Below, in pieces: positions 50,742 through 62,235 of a DNA stretch of 64,000 bases; the stretch's first letter is position 1, and each line of letters starts with the position of its first letter. The notes under the pieces are model-generated. The model was not told the origin of the DNA. It ran no database searches and was given only the letters and a program-made list of their open reading frames with translations. The stretch is from Archilochus colubris. Taxonomy: Eukaryota; Chordata; Aves; Apodiformes; Trochilidae. The stretch spans positions 11,049,127 to 11,113,126 of the forward strand of contig CM041092.1 of assembly GCA_023079485.1 (NCBI GenBank), in the 5' to 3' direction. The translations under genes were made by a program, and so were the position numbers.

Positions 50742-53700
50742 CTGTTTGAAACAAGAAGAAAAAAAAACAGCATAAACATTAGTTGGAAATAAGATACTGG
50801 GACAACCAAAGACACAAGGCAAGTAAATGGAAAATTTGCTTAAAAATAACTCTAGACAGGAGTTCTCCAGTTTTGGGAAAAGTGGGACACAGCATCTGCA
50901 GCCCATGTGTCAGCTTCATGAACTTAAGCATATGAATCCACCTGACTCCAAGCAGCTGAAAAGTATACCCTCAGTTAAGTGACATCCTGTGTAGGGACCA
51001 TGATGCAGGGATGGATATTCTCCATCACCTGCCCTTTAAGAGCACTGGAAGACCACCAGACAAACCAACAAAATGTTTCTCTGCTGCTGTACTTCCTCAT
51101 GGCATTGCCACATGGGTTATTACTGCTGTTGTCACATATATAGATCTAGACAAAGAAATTAAAATGGTGCAGTTATGATCAGAAGGCAACTGGAATGTGG
51201 AAAGGAAGCTGCTGGATGAAAAACTCTATGCTGAAGACAAGGAGAGTGTCTCAAAGACACTGCCTGTGTCACAGTCAAGCCATTGGGATCCCAAGGGAGG
51301 GGAAGAGAAGCAATTCTGTCAGGCCACACATCTTACACCTATGGAGACCAGATGTCCAGTCCTAGGTTAGGATGACTGCTGTTCGCTTTCCTGGAGACCT
51401 TCCTCCTGGTCACCAGAAAACAGGCAGCCCCAAAAAAGTTTTGTACACAAGAACGCTGCAGCTTTTTGTGGGAGATGAGCTGTGATACTTTTTGTAGCAG
51501 CACTGAAAAAAAAGGTCAGTTCATTCCTTGCTTAAACATACACTAAATTTACTCAAACATTTCAGATGAAGGCACAGAAAGGGAACGGGAACAAGAACAT
51601 ATGACAGCTCTTAATTCAGAAGCAATGTGTATTTCCTTTAATTAAACTACTCTTTAAGTATCAATACTAAGTAAGGCTTTGAAAAGGAATATACCTGCCT
51701 GTGTATAAAAGAAATCACTTATTTCAAATCTAGCATAAAGAGGATTTTTCACAAGCAAAGACTCAGGATACTATTTTTTGCTTAGATACAGACAAAAAAG
51801 GGAAGGGACACTTCTGTCAAGCCTGTATTATGCTAGCAAAGATAAAAGGGTTCATCTTGCTATTATTTCTGGACACACACAGATGTTAAGCTCCAACAGT
51901 TTATGCTTCTGTTGTTCATCATTGTAAAATACTGGTAAGCAAGTGGCTGTGTTACTCTAAAGCCAATACTGAACAAATGCCCTCCTAGGAGTACACCTCT
52001 CAAACTGCACTCACTCTTTTAGCTGACAAGAAAAACAGTAGCTGTCCATAAATACTGCACACTCCTTTTCTCAAAGGAAACATTGCTGCACACCCCTCTC
52101 ATCTTCACAGATGACAATTTCACTGCTTACATCCATTGCTTTGAATTTGAGAGTATTTGTTTCTTCAGAATGGGATTTTGAAAACATTGCAATGACACAC
52201 ACTTGTATAAATAAAAGGAGAGTCTATGCAGTTAAGTAAAAATACTCAAAAGTCAAGGGGACATATCCTGTGAAATGGAGGCACTTCTGTAACTGTCTTA
52301 ATGGCTTCAGACTCTTTAGTTAGTGTAATGCTGTCTATCCTGATGGCAGCTGTATTTCATTGGGACATACTGCATGTCCTCTGCAGATTGCAAACTACTT
52401 TGTTAACCAGTTCAGTCTTTGCTTGCATTGTGGAAGTTAGGGCTCCAGGCTGCTCCATCAGCATCCCACTTCAGCAACCTATTTTCCCTCTCACCCTTTG
52501 CCTGTCCTTCTGCCTGATACTAAAAAGCCTCTGGGTCAGGCCTGTTTCTTGATGCATTTTGGATAACGTCCTGTGCTGTGGGGTGATTGCCTTGTTTCAC
52601 TTGTTATCACTTCGCTGCACAAATAAATAAGAATTGGTTGCAACATTTGAAAAGAATTCCAGAGAAAATAAGAAAAACGAGGCACCCCTAGAACAAGAAT
52701 ACTTGTTCTAGACTACATGCTTACACCCTGTAGTTTACTTGAAATCACTTCCAACTGTTACAAATCTGAAAACCTAAACCTTTCAGGTTACCCTCTCTGC
52801 TTGTGATCTTGAGCTTAAAATCCAGATTTCACCAAACAGCAACTTTCAGATCCTCAGGAAAAGATATTTCAAGAGAAATAGAAGACTTCATGTCTTAATA
52901 CCCTCTAACATATCTATGATACATCAATCAATGTGTTTCCCACCTCTGAAGTGCTGCATCTGCAGAGGATGGGGCATTTGGTAAAACCTCTGTCTAAGCT
53001 CCTACTGAAGTTGCAGGAGGCAAGAGCTCTCCATGAGCCACACTCTTTAGGAGAACCAGAAAATGAATCAATAAATAACAAGCATATTCTTTCAGACACA
53101 GAAAAGTCCAATGACTATTAAAAATACAAGGTGCCATTTTACAGGGGCCAACAGAGAGCTGGTAAGAAAAAAGCCCCAGAGGGTGTTTAGCTGGAGACTG
53201 CTCAGAGAAGCATCAGCAGCTACTCCATGTCCCTTTCACCCATGTGAGTCGCCAGTGCACAGGCTGCTGCACAGCATTCAATGGGTGGCATCAAGAAGGG
53301 CTTTGAGTGTGGTTCCCAGAAAAGGTGCACATCTTGTGAGGCAAAAAGAGAGCATCTGATTATCTAGACAGTTACGGCATTTTGGGAAAAGGTAGGCAAA
53401 ATCAAACATGCTTTGAGGTTACTGTCAAGAACATCACAGGAGAGAGGAGCACTGTGTAATTCAAAACAACTGACAAAAGAACCTATGCTCACAGCTTTGA
53501 TTTCCTCTACTCTGTGATTGTCTTCATCTTCCCACTCACATAACAAATGACAAAAAGTTACCTTCATTTACTAATCCCTCCTCCCCTCACTTCTCTCTTG
53601 GCCCATTCTCCTTTCTTTACTGCACTGTGCTTGCAAAACTAAAACACAACCATATGGCTTTTGGCAGAGCTGACTCCAAGTCCAGTAGGTATTTTGTTAG

Positions 53701-56499
53701 CCTTGGACATCCATTCAGGGAACAGATGTGAATGCTACACTGAATTCCCAAGGAATTTCAAGGAGTCACCAAAAAAGCGGGAAGGAGCACATCATATGGA
53801 ATAGCAGAACTTCATCTGTTACAACTTAGAAGGACTGCCAAATGCAGCAAACACTTGGAATTCACCCAACACAGTCATTCTATTTAAAGCACACATGCCA
53901 AAAAAAATAAAAGCAGAGGTTGATGTCTTCATTTTGACAGACGGAAAACTTGTTCTCCCCGTTCCCTCTTCACACTCACTATCACACATTTATTTTAAGT
54001 GTTAGCACTATCTCCCAGATTTGAAAGTGCAAAGAAAGGAAATGTACTGAGCACTGTACATGAGGATAGGAAGTGTGCAGGCTCCTCACAAAGGATTTTC
54101 CAGGTGGGCTGTAATGGAAAGGGATTAATCTGGTGATCATCTGAAGGTGTGGGTCAAGAATCAGATGGTCCTGCCCATTCTTCATAGTATTTATTGGACA
54201 GTAAGTCATTATGGGCTAAAGATATGGGAAGATTCATTTAGTTTCATTAAGTTGAATCATTAGTTGATAATATGGGTGGGTTTTCAATTGAGAAGCTTTG
54301 GAAGTACAACTTCTGGGAGCAGAGCTTTCTAATGTCCTCGGAGGGCTTTGCTTTACCAATTTTTTTTTTTCATTTTTGTATCGTTGTCAAATTTGATCTC
54401 AACAGGGTTAACAGCAGATGTGAACTGAACAGTAATTTCCTGTGCCTGACTTGATAAATCTGAAAGAAATCTGCTCATGAAACAGCCTTTCCACAGGATT
54501 CCTGCACTGGGGCTCAAAACCTTTAATCACTTCTGCAAATCTCAAGCTAACTTCATTTCCTAATGCAGAAACACACTTGCATCACCTGGCAGGAGAGCAA
54601 GACAGCTTAACATCTAAAGCACATGTGGTAGCATGTGTTAAGGCCATTCTCCATTCCCAAATACCGAACTGTACAGCTGGCCAGATGTTCTCACCTCTCT
54701 GAGCTCAAAATTTTGCACTCTGCAGCCCCCCACACACAGCCTGTGGTGGTATCTGCTCTGCCTGACTGCTGAAGCCTGCTAGGGATTGAGGGCTGTCTGC
54801 TTAAACCATAGGTCCAAGGATCAATATCAGAACACACCTGCAATCGAGGGGTTCTCTTTGCCTTTGCACTACAACTTAACAACTTTATATGAACCCAGTA
54901 ATTTCTACAGGGTTCTTTTCCCCCCACCATTCATGTTGCAAAGTTGGTAAGGGCTGGGAAGGCACACTGCAGCACAGTCACAGTGAGCACCATCACATTC
55001 CTCACCCTGAAAACCAAGTAGTTCTCGACTTTTCTAATACATGAAAAATATGGTTTCTGAGGGTAAAAATTCAAGAGGAATGGCTGATGAACAGCAGACG
55101 AGGGAAATCAAGTAAGCAAGCAGCTTCATTCAGACCCATTAGCGCTGAGGTGCTGGAGAGGGAGTCAGATTAAATCTCTAATTAGAGAGGCATGTAAAGG
55201 AAAGCCAGTGGGTCCTTCGGGAGATGAAGTGATGGAAAATATATAGCCCAATTTACTTTGCTGTGGATTGAATTTACTGATAGCAGGAACAACCACATGG
55301 TACAGCACCATCTCTGCATGTCTTTGAGGAAAGAATAAATGAACCAGTGGTGGTGTGGGCACAGAAAGGTGTTGGAGAAGCCAGCCCAGAGGCAAGAAAA
55401 CACTAGTCTGAGGACTCTGAAGAAATACAGAACTGCTCAGGGTTGAGCCAGATGTGGTTTCCAACATGACACCACAAAAGCTGTCACATGGGGAAACAGA
55501 AAATCTTATGAAGTGTTCACATCACCCTGCAAACTATGAGGAAAAAACAACATAAACCTATTTGTGAGGAAAGGTAAGAAAGACACAAAACTGATGTTAA
55601 AAACTAAGCGCAGAGTGTCCCAGACATAAGAGTAATCAAGTATATATTGTGGTAGCAATCCAATAAATCCACTGAAATAATATAATGAATTGTAAACATT
55701 TCCCATCACTGCAGAGTCTCATAGGATGCAGAAGGGCAAAAAGGATTTCAGAACAACAGAACAACCAAGTGAATAATCTACCTATCTCTATTGCATTCAA
55801 AAGGAGAATTTTTCATTGGACAGCTTTTCTTTGAATTGTTTTTTTGAATTGTGAATTGTTTAGAGATGATAGCAAAACAAAAGAAAAACTCAGATGTTCT
55901 TAAAACTACAGTGTACAAGAAATACATTGTGTTGTTAGCAATTGTTTGCAATTATAAAGATGTCTCAAGAATAGTGCATGAAACAGATGCACCCTGTTGG
56001 ACAACAGTTACCTTATTACATTTAAAATAAAATTGTGAAATTTTCAGAAATGCCTAAAGGAACCAAGTTCTCTTTCCAAAAAACACAAGTTCCTTGAAAA
56101 ATGTCCTTTAGGTTACTTCGTGTTTTGTTTAATTTGAAACTACAAAGCCCAGTGATATAATATAACCTCTCTAGAGATGAACAGTACAAGGTTAATTCAG
56201 TTTCCTTAGAAGAGTGGAACCTGTATTAGCATAGCACTAGAAGAAAGGTGAAGCGGTTTTTAATGAATATAAATCAAAAGCTAACAATTTGTACAAAACA
56301 GATAAAGGAAGCAAATGGACATCAAAGCAGTATCTACAGTCAGCAGAGGTAATAATGATGTTTAAGTATATAAAGGGCTTTAAATGTACTGGAAGAAAAA
56401 GAAAGCCAAAAAAATACTAGCAATAAAGCTTGGAAAGAAAATTATGGAGTTGTCAAAAGGAACTTCACTGAATATATAAATGAAACTATTAAGTAGGTG

Positions 56500-56700
56500 T
56501 GGAGAGGGGCCCTATGCCTGGCACCTGCAAAATGCAGTTTGCAGTTCTGGGTCCACAAGTCAAGAGTAAGCTCAAATTGGTGGGGGCTCAGAAGACCCAT
56601 AATAAAAATAACAGGATTGGAAGGTGCAAAAGGAAGTCATGGCAAAGGGAGTCAGGAAGCTCTGTGTGTCGATAGCTTACATCCCGAAGATTAAGAAGTG
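56500..56700 (+). mobile_element. Possible degraded CR1-like fragment
   Basis: TTTGCAGTTCTGGGTCCACAAGTCAAGA, followed by GGATTGGAAGGTGC, loosely resembles the 3' part of CR1 in plus orientation. The similarity is weak and I could be wrong. Confidence 0.25.
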
Positions 56701-59333
56701 ACAGAAATAGCAAAAAGTCAAGTCTAGTTTTCATTATAATGAGCTATTCGTGCCAGGTGCCAAAGGCCAAGTAACCTCCAGAGCTGGCTATGTGCTGAAG
56801 CCTGTCAAATTCAGACACAAAATTCACATTTCCCATCACTAACAATTTTTACTCTGAAAAGAATTGTTTTTCTAAAAAAGATGCTTTCAAGCAGTGGTTC
56901 TCCACCTGATCACACTGCAGCCTTCTTTGAATCACACTGCTGAGCTGAAACTCCTACAGAGGTGATACTGCTCTGCTGTCCTGAGCAGCCCAGGGCTGCA
57001 GCATGCCAGCCCCACAGCTCAGGCAAGGATAACAGCTGCTGTTGACCCCAACCAGAGCAACCCATCCAACGTGGTGTTATCCATGCAGATCAGGCAGTTT
57101 GACTTCAGGAAGCACTACACTGGACTTTTTGCTCATCAGTAGTAGAGAATTGTGCATAACCCCACCCATGATGTTTCTGTGTGCTCTTTTAGCATCTTGT
57201 ACACAGTAAAATCTGCTAAGTAGAAAAGCAGTGTGCATGTATTTTATACGAAATTTTTCAAAGAGATAGTTTAAACACACATACATTTTAATGTGAACTA
57301 TTTCCATATCAAACATACTTACTTCTACTGTCACTATTCTCGTGGTGGAGGCCTGGCCAACTCCTTAGAGGAGATCTGAAAACCCAGTGATTTCTGGTAC
57401 CATGGCATTTGTGCTCCCTGAGCTCTCTCCTCAGCATGAGGAAGGCTCTCATTCCCCCTCCAGCTCCCAGCTTGCTTTATTACCTCTCAGTGGGTGATCT
57501 CCAACTCTTTAATTAATTAATTCTTTAATCAATTAATTATGCTTCAAACTGTCCCTAAGAGAGACAGACATGATTATCCCCCTCTGTCATTACACTCAAG
57601 GTTAAATGGAGTCAGGAAGAGGTTAAGTGACTCTCAGGGTTCACAATCCTGCTTGACAGGGAGCAGGGCTGCAAGGTGCTGACTCCATTCATCCAGCCCC
57701 AAAACTATCAGGGGCTCAGAGGGCTCAGCATGTGGATGGATGGAGCTCTCACTGAGCAAATTGCAGAGCAGGGAATGACTTCCCAATTCCCCATCTCTGC
57801 TTGAAATCATCGCTGTCTAAATAACAGGGGTAGATACTGCCCTCTGTTATTGGTTTTTAAATTACTGCAATTCTAAGTGAAAGTAGCACACTGCACAGCT
57901 ATGAAAGCAAACCCGGGGCCTTGTAGACTGCAGAGTAAAGCAAAGGCTGTTTCCACTTCAATAAGTTATTAACTAGAATTAAAGCAAGAATATTACTTGG
58001 TCAGTCAAGGAAATAAAGGCTATGGACAGTAATTGCACAGATAAGAGCTGGAAATGGGTGTCCTGCTTAAACCAACACAATTCATGTAGCTACAGAAGTC
58101 ACTGAATCCACAGGCAGTCTTGAGAAAGGCATTTGGAGATGTTACTGAAATGTTAATTTGCTTTTGTTCTATCAGTAGAGAACTGGAGGGCCTTTTAATT
58201 GAATATCTGGAACCAAAGCTCTTTTTATGACATGACCTGACACAGAGCACAACCATGTTTCCAAGATAGGGGATACCAGTAATTGAACGCAGGGGGAATT
58301 GTCCTTTGATTTGAAAAAGGTCACAAGGTTTTTGGTTAAACATCGGGTCAAACAGGGCTTGCCTTGCTACTCTTAACAACAACAGGCAACCTACTACCAA
58401 TTTCACAGACTGCTGGTGGGCTTTCTTGTTTTTTTCCATGCTATCTGAACTCTTATTTTGTAGCACTTTGGGTGTATGCAGAGAAGATGAAGAACATGAA
58501 AAAAAAAAACCACCCTCTTTGAAAAACTGCAACAGCAGCAGCAAAATCATCAAAAAGGCCAAGTTGCAAAGGTGAGGAGAAAGACTCAGCACAAAACTCC
58601 TGGAATGTTTACTCCACTACAAAAGGCAAGAATACAACTGACTGCACTAAATTAGAAATCAAATGACAGCACTTAGCATTTGGTAACAAACAGTCCTTTA
58701 GGATGGAAAGTTGTTCAGCAAGCCACCTCTGGACAGAAAGAGTTAAAAAATCAACAGTAAGATGCAGGACAAAACTGAAGTGTCTGTTCCACCAGACCTG
58801 GATTTTGCAGATAAACCATCTCACTGGCCCATGCAACACAAAAGAAGCTGGGAATGGTGGTCAAAGTCAGCATCAGCTTTGCTTAAGTGCAAACAGTTAA
58901 AAAGCAAGCAAAATCATCATGCCACCTAACGTGGCAGTGGATGTCACCGGTAATGTGATGATAAACTACACTGACGTAGCAGCTGTCTGCCACAATGTCA
59001 CAGGAGGCAACACTGAATTACACCAGCACTGAGTGAGGCTGAAAAGCAGCCCCTCTGATGATGATGATGTTGTATCAACAGAAAAAGCATCTGTCTTACT
59101 GGAAATGGGTTCGATGACAATGCATAAGGACTGGTGGCATATCTGTAGTTAAATGTCTCCTAATGTGCTCCACACTGACTTGAGGTGGCATTGCACCAAC
59201 ACACAGCTGTGTGTCTGCGTGAAGAGACACAGCTATGTGGAGCTGGATCACCTCAACAAATTTAAGTTTAATGCCACATCTCCCCGACAGCCATCTCTGT
59301 GACCTTCCATTACAGGCACATGCAGTCCTGAAG

Positions 59334-59357
59334 TGCCTCAACATTTGAGTTGAGGCA
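59334..59357. repeat. Perfect 9-base inverted repeat with 6-base loop
   Basis: TGCCTCAAC, loop ATTTGA, GTTGAGGCA. It lies in a PDIA5 intron. The stem is too short for a microRNA precursor, and no function is assigned. Confidence 0.8.
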
Positions 59358-60584
59358 GTTAAAACTGTTCTCTCAGAATAAACTAATATCCTCAAAACAA
59401 ACAGTGGGGCTAAGAGCAGTTCTGACATCCTGACTGCAGAGACCACTCTGTACGTTCATCCTTTATCAAACCCAGCCTGTTAATGGGCTCTGTGGCATCA
59501 GCACTATTTACACCAACAGGAAAGCACCTTGATAGCAAAAGCCTGTAGCAAGAGCACCACCAGTGCATGAGAGAACCCAGGCAGCAGCAGAGGTAACATA
59601 TCAAAATTCTGCAGCGCCAGCCCACGCAGGATTTACAGCCTCATTATCAGAGGGTCCAGACTTCACTTATGCCTCAGTCAACAACCAGAAAATCCTTCCT
59701 GCAAGGGCTTTTGCCTTGAAATGGATTCTTTCTGTTCAGCATGTTTTTAATTTTTGTTTTTGACAGCTTAAGCTTCACTTACAAACATGCACATTTTGTC
59801 CATGGTCTTTGATACAGTCTCCTAATGAAAAATTAACAAGATGTGCTTGCAAGTGGTGGGAAAATCTCTTGGTGGGAGGCAATCTGAGGTCATCACAGGA
59901 CACTGAATTCACCTGTGCTACTGTTTTGTTTGTAGATCCATTAAGTCACCTTTTAAAGTATTTTAGCCCCCTCTGAGCATTCTCTAGAAGAAAATTATGT
60001 CACTCAGGTCTGCTCAGCACTGACACCCAGGCTGGTCATCCCATACCCAGCAGCCACAGGCTAAGACCTCATGGTCAGTCAAAATTGCAGTGTTTTGTTA
60101 CAGCAGTCTGGCTTAGCCAGAACATAGCATTACCTCACCAAACCTTCCCATGCAAAGGCTGAGATATGGTGCAACCAGATTACTTCAAAAAATGGAATGG
60201 ATGACTAGGAAACATCACTGCTTTCTTTCAAACAGCTTTCTGACAACAGCTTGGGTCTCCTGAGCAAGCCAGCAGGGCTGGAGGAGCAGCCTGGTGCTGG
60301 CTGTTAGCATTAATAGCCAAAGCACAGTCTGCACCCACTCTGCACATAGTGCAACCCACTGGCAAGGACTCTCAGCTAAGTTTTTTCCTGTTGTACATTC
60401 CTCAGAGCATAACTTGGATAGTTTTTGTTGTGAAAGCATAGAAAAGGAACATACCAAGATAGCAGCATAACAGCCTGTGGGTAAAATTAATAAGTTTGCT
60501 TTAGCTCTCAGCGTTTAATGAACTGTTGAGGAAATACACAGGGATGGGCATGATTTAGTCAAAACTGAAAAACACTTGTTCCCC

Positions 60585-60630
60585 ATCTAATTTCTTACTG
60601 CTGAAGAAATCCCTGTCTGATTTCTTACTG
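60585..60630. repeat. Imperfect 16-base repeat, 30-base period
   Basis: ATCTAATTTCTTACTG at 60585 and GTCTGATTTCTTACTG at 60615, with two mismatches. Confidence 0.7.
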
Positions 60631-61630
60631 GTGGCCCAGTAGCTGTGGGCATAACCCATCAAACAGAGATGATGTTGAGATTCCTGCTGGATTTGGAAGC
60701 CAAAGGACAGTACCCAAGTATCATCTCCCACTAACAGCTTATAACAACACCCAGCCTTTTAATGGCTCAAGCACCATCATCTGTGATTTTGGAGGTGCAA
60801 GACAGATTAAGCATCTCTCATTCACCTCTTTCAGCACTGGAAGAAAAACCCTACAAGAAATCTATGTAAAAAGCCAAGGAGGTTGATGTCCCTTAATTGC
60901 ATATCCTCTGGTCACAGCACAGACACTCAGTACCAAAATAACTCATTAAAACCATCCTCACAATGATTTCTTTCTGGGTGTTCTTTGGGTAACCCCTGCA
61001 GGTCAGGCTTCACCAGAAAATAACCTTTTCCAGTTGACAAAAATAATTTCCAGTGAAGTGAAAGTTTCACTGTTGAACAGAGAACTGGAAATCAGCTCCC
61101 AGCAAAGTATTTATTTAAAATACCCATTCTGTGAACCCTGTTGAGTCCCACAAATGGAAGCCATTTAGCAAGTTAATAACATTGGCAACTGCTGCCCTTA
61201 CAAACCATTAAAAGGGAGCATGTCCCCTCTATTATTTCTCATTGCTACTGAAAGTCTGTATTTTTTAAGAACACCTATTACCTGCTGTCTTTATAAAAGT
61301 AAGAACAAAATGAATTTGCTCACTGCATTGCCCTTCCAGTACAAGTGGTGGTCAGCGGTCCCACTGACCTAAGTGCTGCCACCACCCCTTCACCTCCATC
61401 TGGACTTGTCTATTATGACTTGTCCATTATATGTAATCCCGGTTTCTGACCCAGTAAATTAATTTGCAGTCTCTTTGGAGGCAGCAATCCGAGCCAAAAA
61501 ATTATATGAGTGTGTTTTCATGTGTTTGTCTCTCATTCTTGTGAGCCACAAGTGGATAGCTTCTGTTTCTGTACAAGAATCAGCAGGGGGTGTTAAGTCT
61601 TTCCAATCCAGAGAAAATCTGAACTCTTTG

Positions 61631-61690
61631 AAAAACAAAACAAAACACAACCAAAGTCAACCAAACAAAACCAAAGCCCAAAACAAAGGA
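61631..61690. repeat. A/C-rich (CAAAA-like) low-complexity stretch
   Basis: Repeated CAAAA and CCAAA units, lying just before a CR1 fragment. Confidence 0.7.
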
Positions 61691-61749
61691 AGAAAGGATT
61701 GTGTATTAAAAACTCCAATGTTACTATTCCTAGAAACACAGCATTGCTA

Positions 61750-62235
61750 TGGTTTGAAGGCATTTTTGGAGTTCATCCAGTCCAACATGTTCCCAAAACA
61801 GAATAGAGCGGGTTGCCCAGAAGTGTGTCCTACTGGATTTTGAGTGGGATGGAGACTCCACATTCTTTGAGGTCAACCTGTTCAAATGTTCAACCACTCC
61901 CACAGTAATTAAAAAAAAACAAACAAAAAACCCACCAAAAACAAACAAAAAACCTGCACCCCCCCAAAAAAAACCCAACAAAACACACACACATTTCCTC
62001 TTACATTGAAGCAAAATTTCCTGTGTTTCAATTTGTGCCCATTACCTCTTGCCTTGTTCCTGGGCACTGCAGACTCAAGTCTGGCGCTGTCTTCTTTATG
62101 CCCCTGGGGAGCCCAGAACTGGACATGGCAATCCAATTGTGTCTCACCAGTGCTTAGTAAAGGAGAGAGATCAGCTCCCTTGATGTTCTGCCTAACACAA
62201 TCAAGGATGGCCATCTATTGGGTCCATCCCCACAG
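61750..62235 (-). mobile_element. CR1 LINE fragment, minus orientation, interrupted by simple repeat
   Basis: The complement of CR1 is clear: CATCCAGTCCAACATGTTCC, GGGTTGCCCAGAAG, GGAGACTCCACA, TCAACCTGTTC, then TCCTGTGTTTCAATTTGTGCC, ATTACCTCTTGCCTTGTTCC, TGGGCAC, CTGGGGAGCCCAGAACTGGA and TCTCACCAGTGC. A/C-rich sequence at about 61908-61993 splits the element, and an internal CR1 segment is missing after the TGGGCAC block. Confidence 0.85.
61908..61993. repeat. A/C-rich tract inside the CR1 element
   Basis: AAACAAACAAAAAACCCACC-like units ending in an ACACAC run. It sits where the CR1 consensus has an AAAGAA-rich block, which may have seeded the expansion. Confidence 0.75.

Noticed and set aside
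53364..53567. Candidate PDIA5 upstream exon (reads ...PVMF... on the minus strand near 53430)
   Set aside because: The residues after VMF are not YAPW, there is no donor at the required position, and stops interrupt the frame.
56880..56960. Possible hAT (Charlie-like) terminal sequence, CAGTGGTTCTCCACCTGATC
   Set aside because: No matching inverted terminus at a sensible distance. GAGAACCA-type words also occur alone at 13462, 13983, 3338 and 63038.
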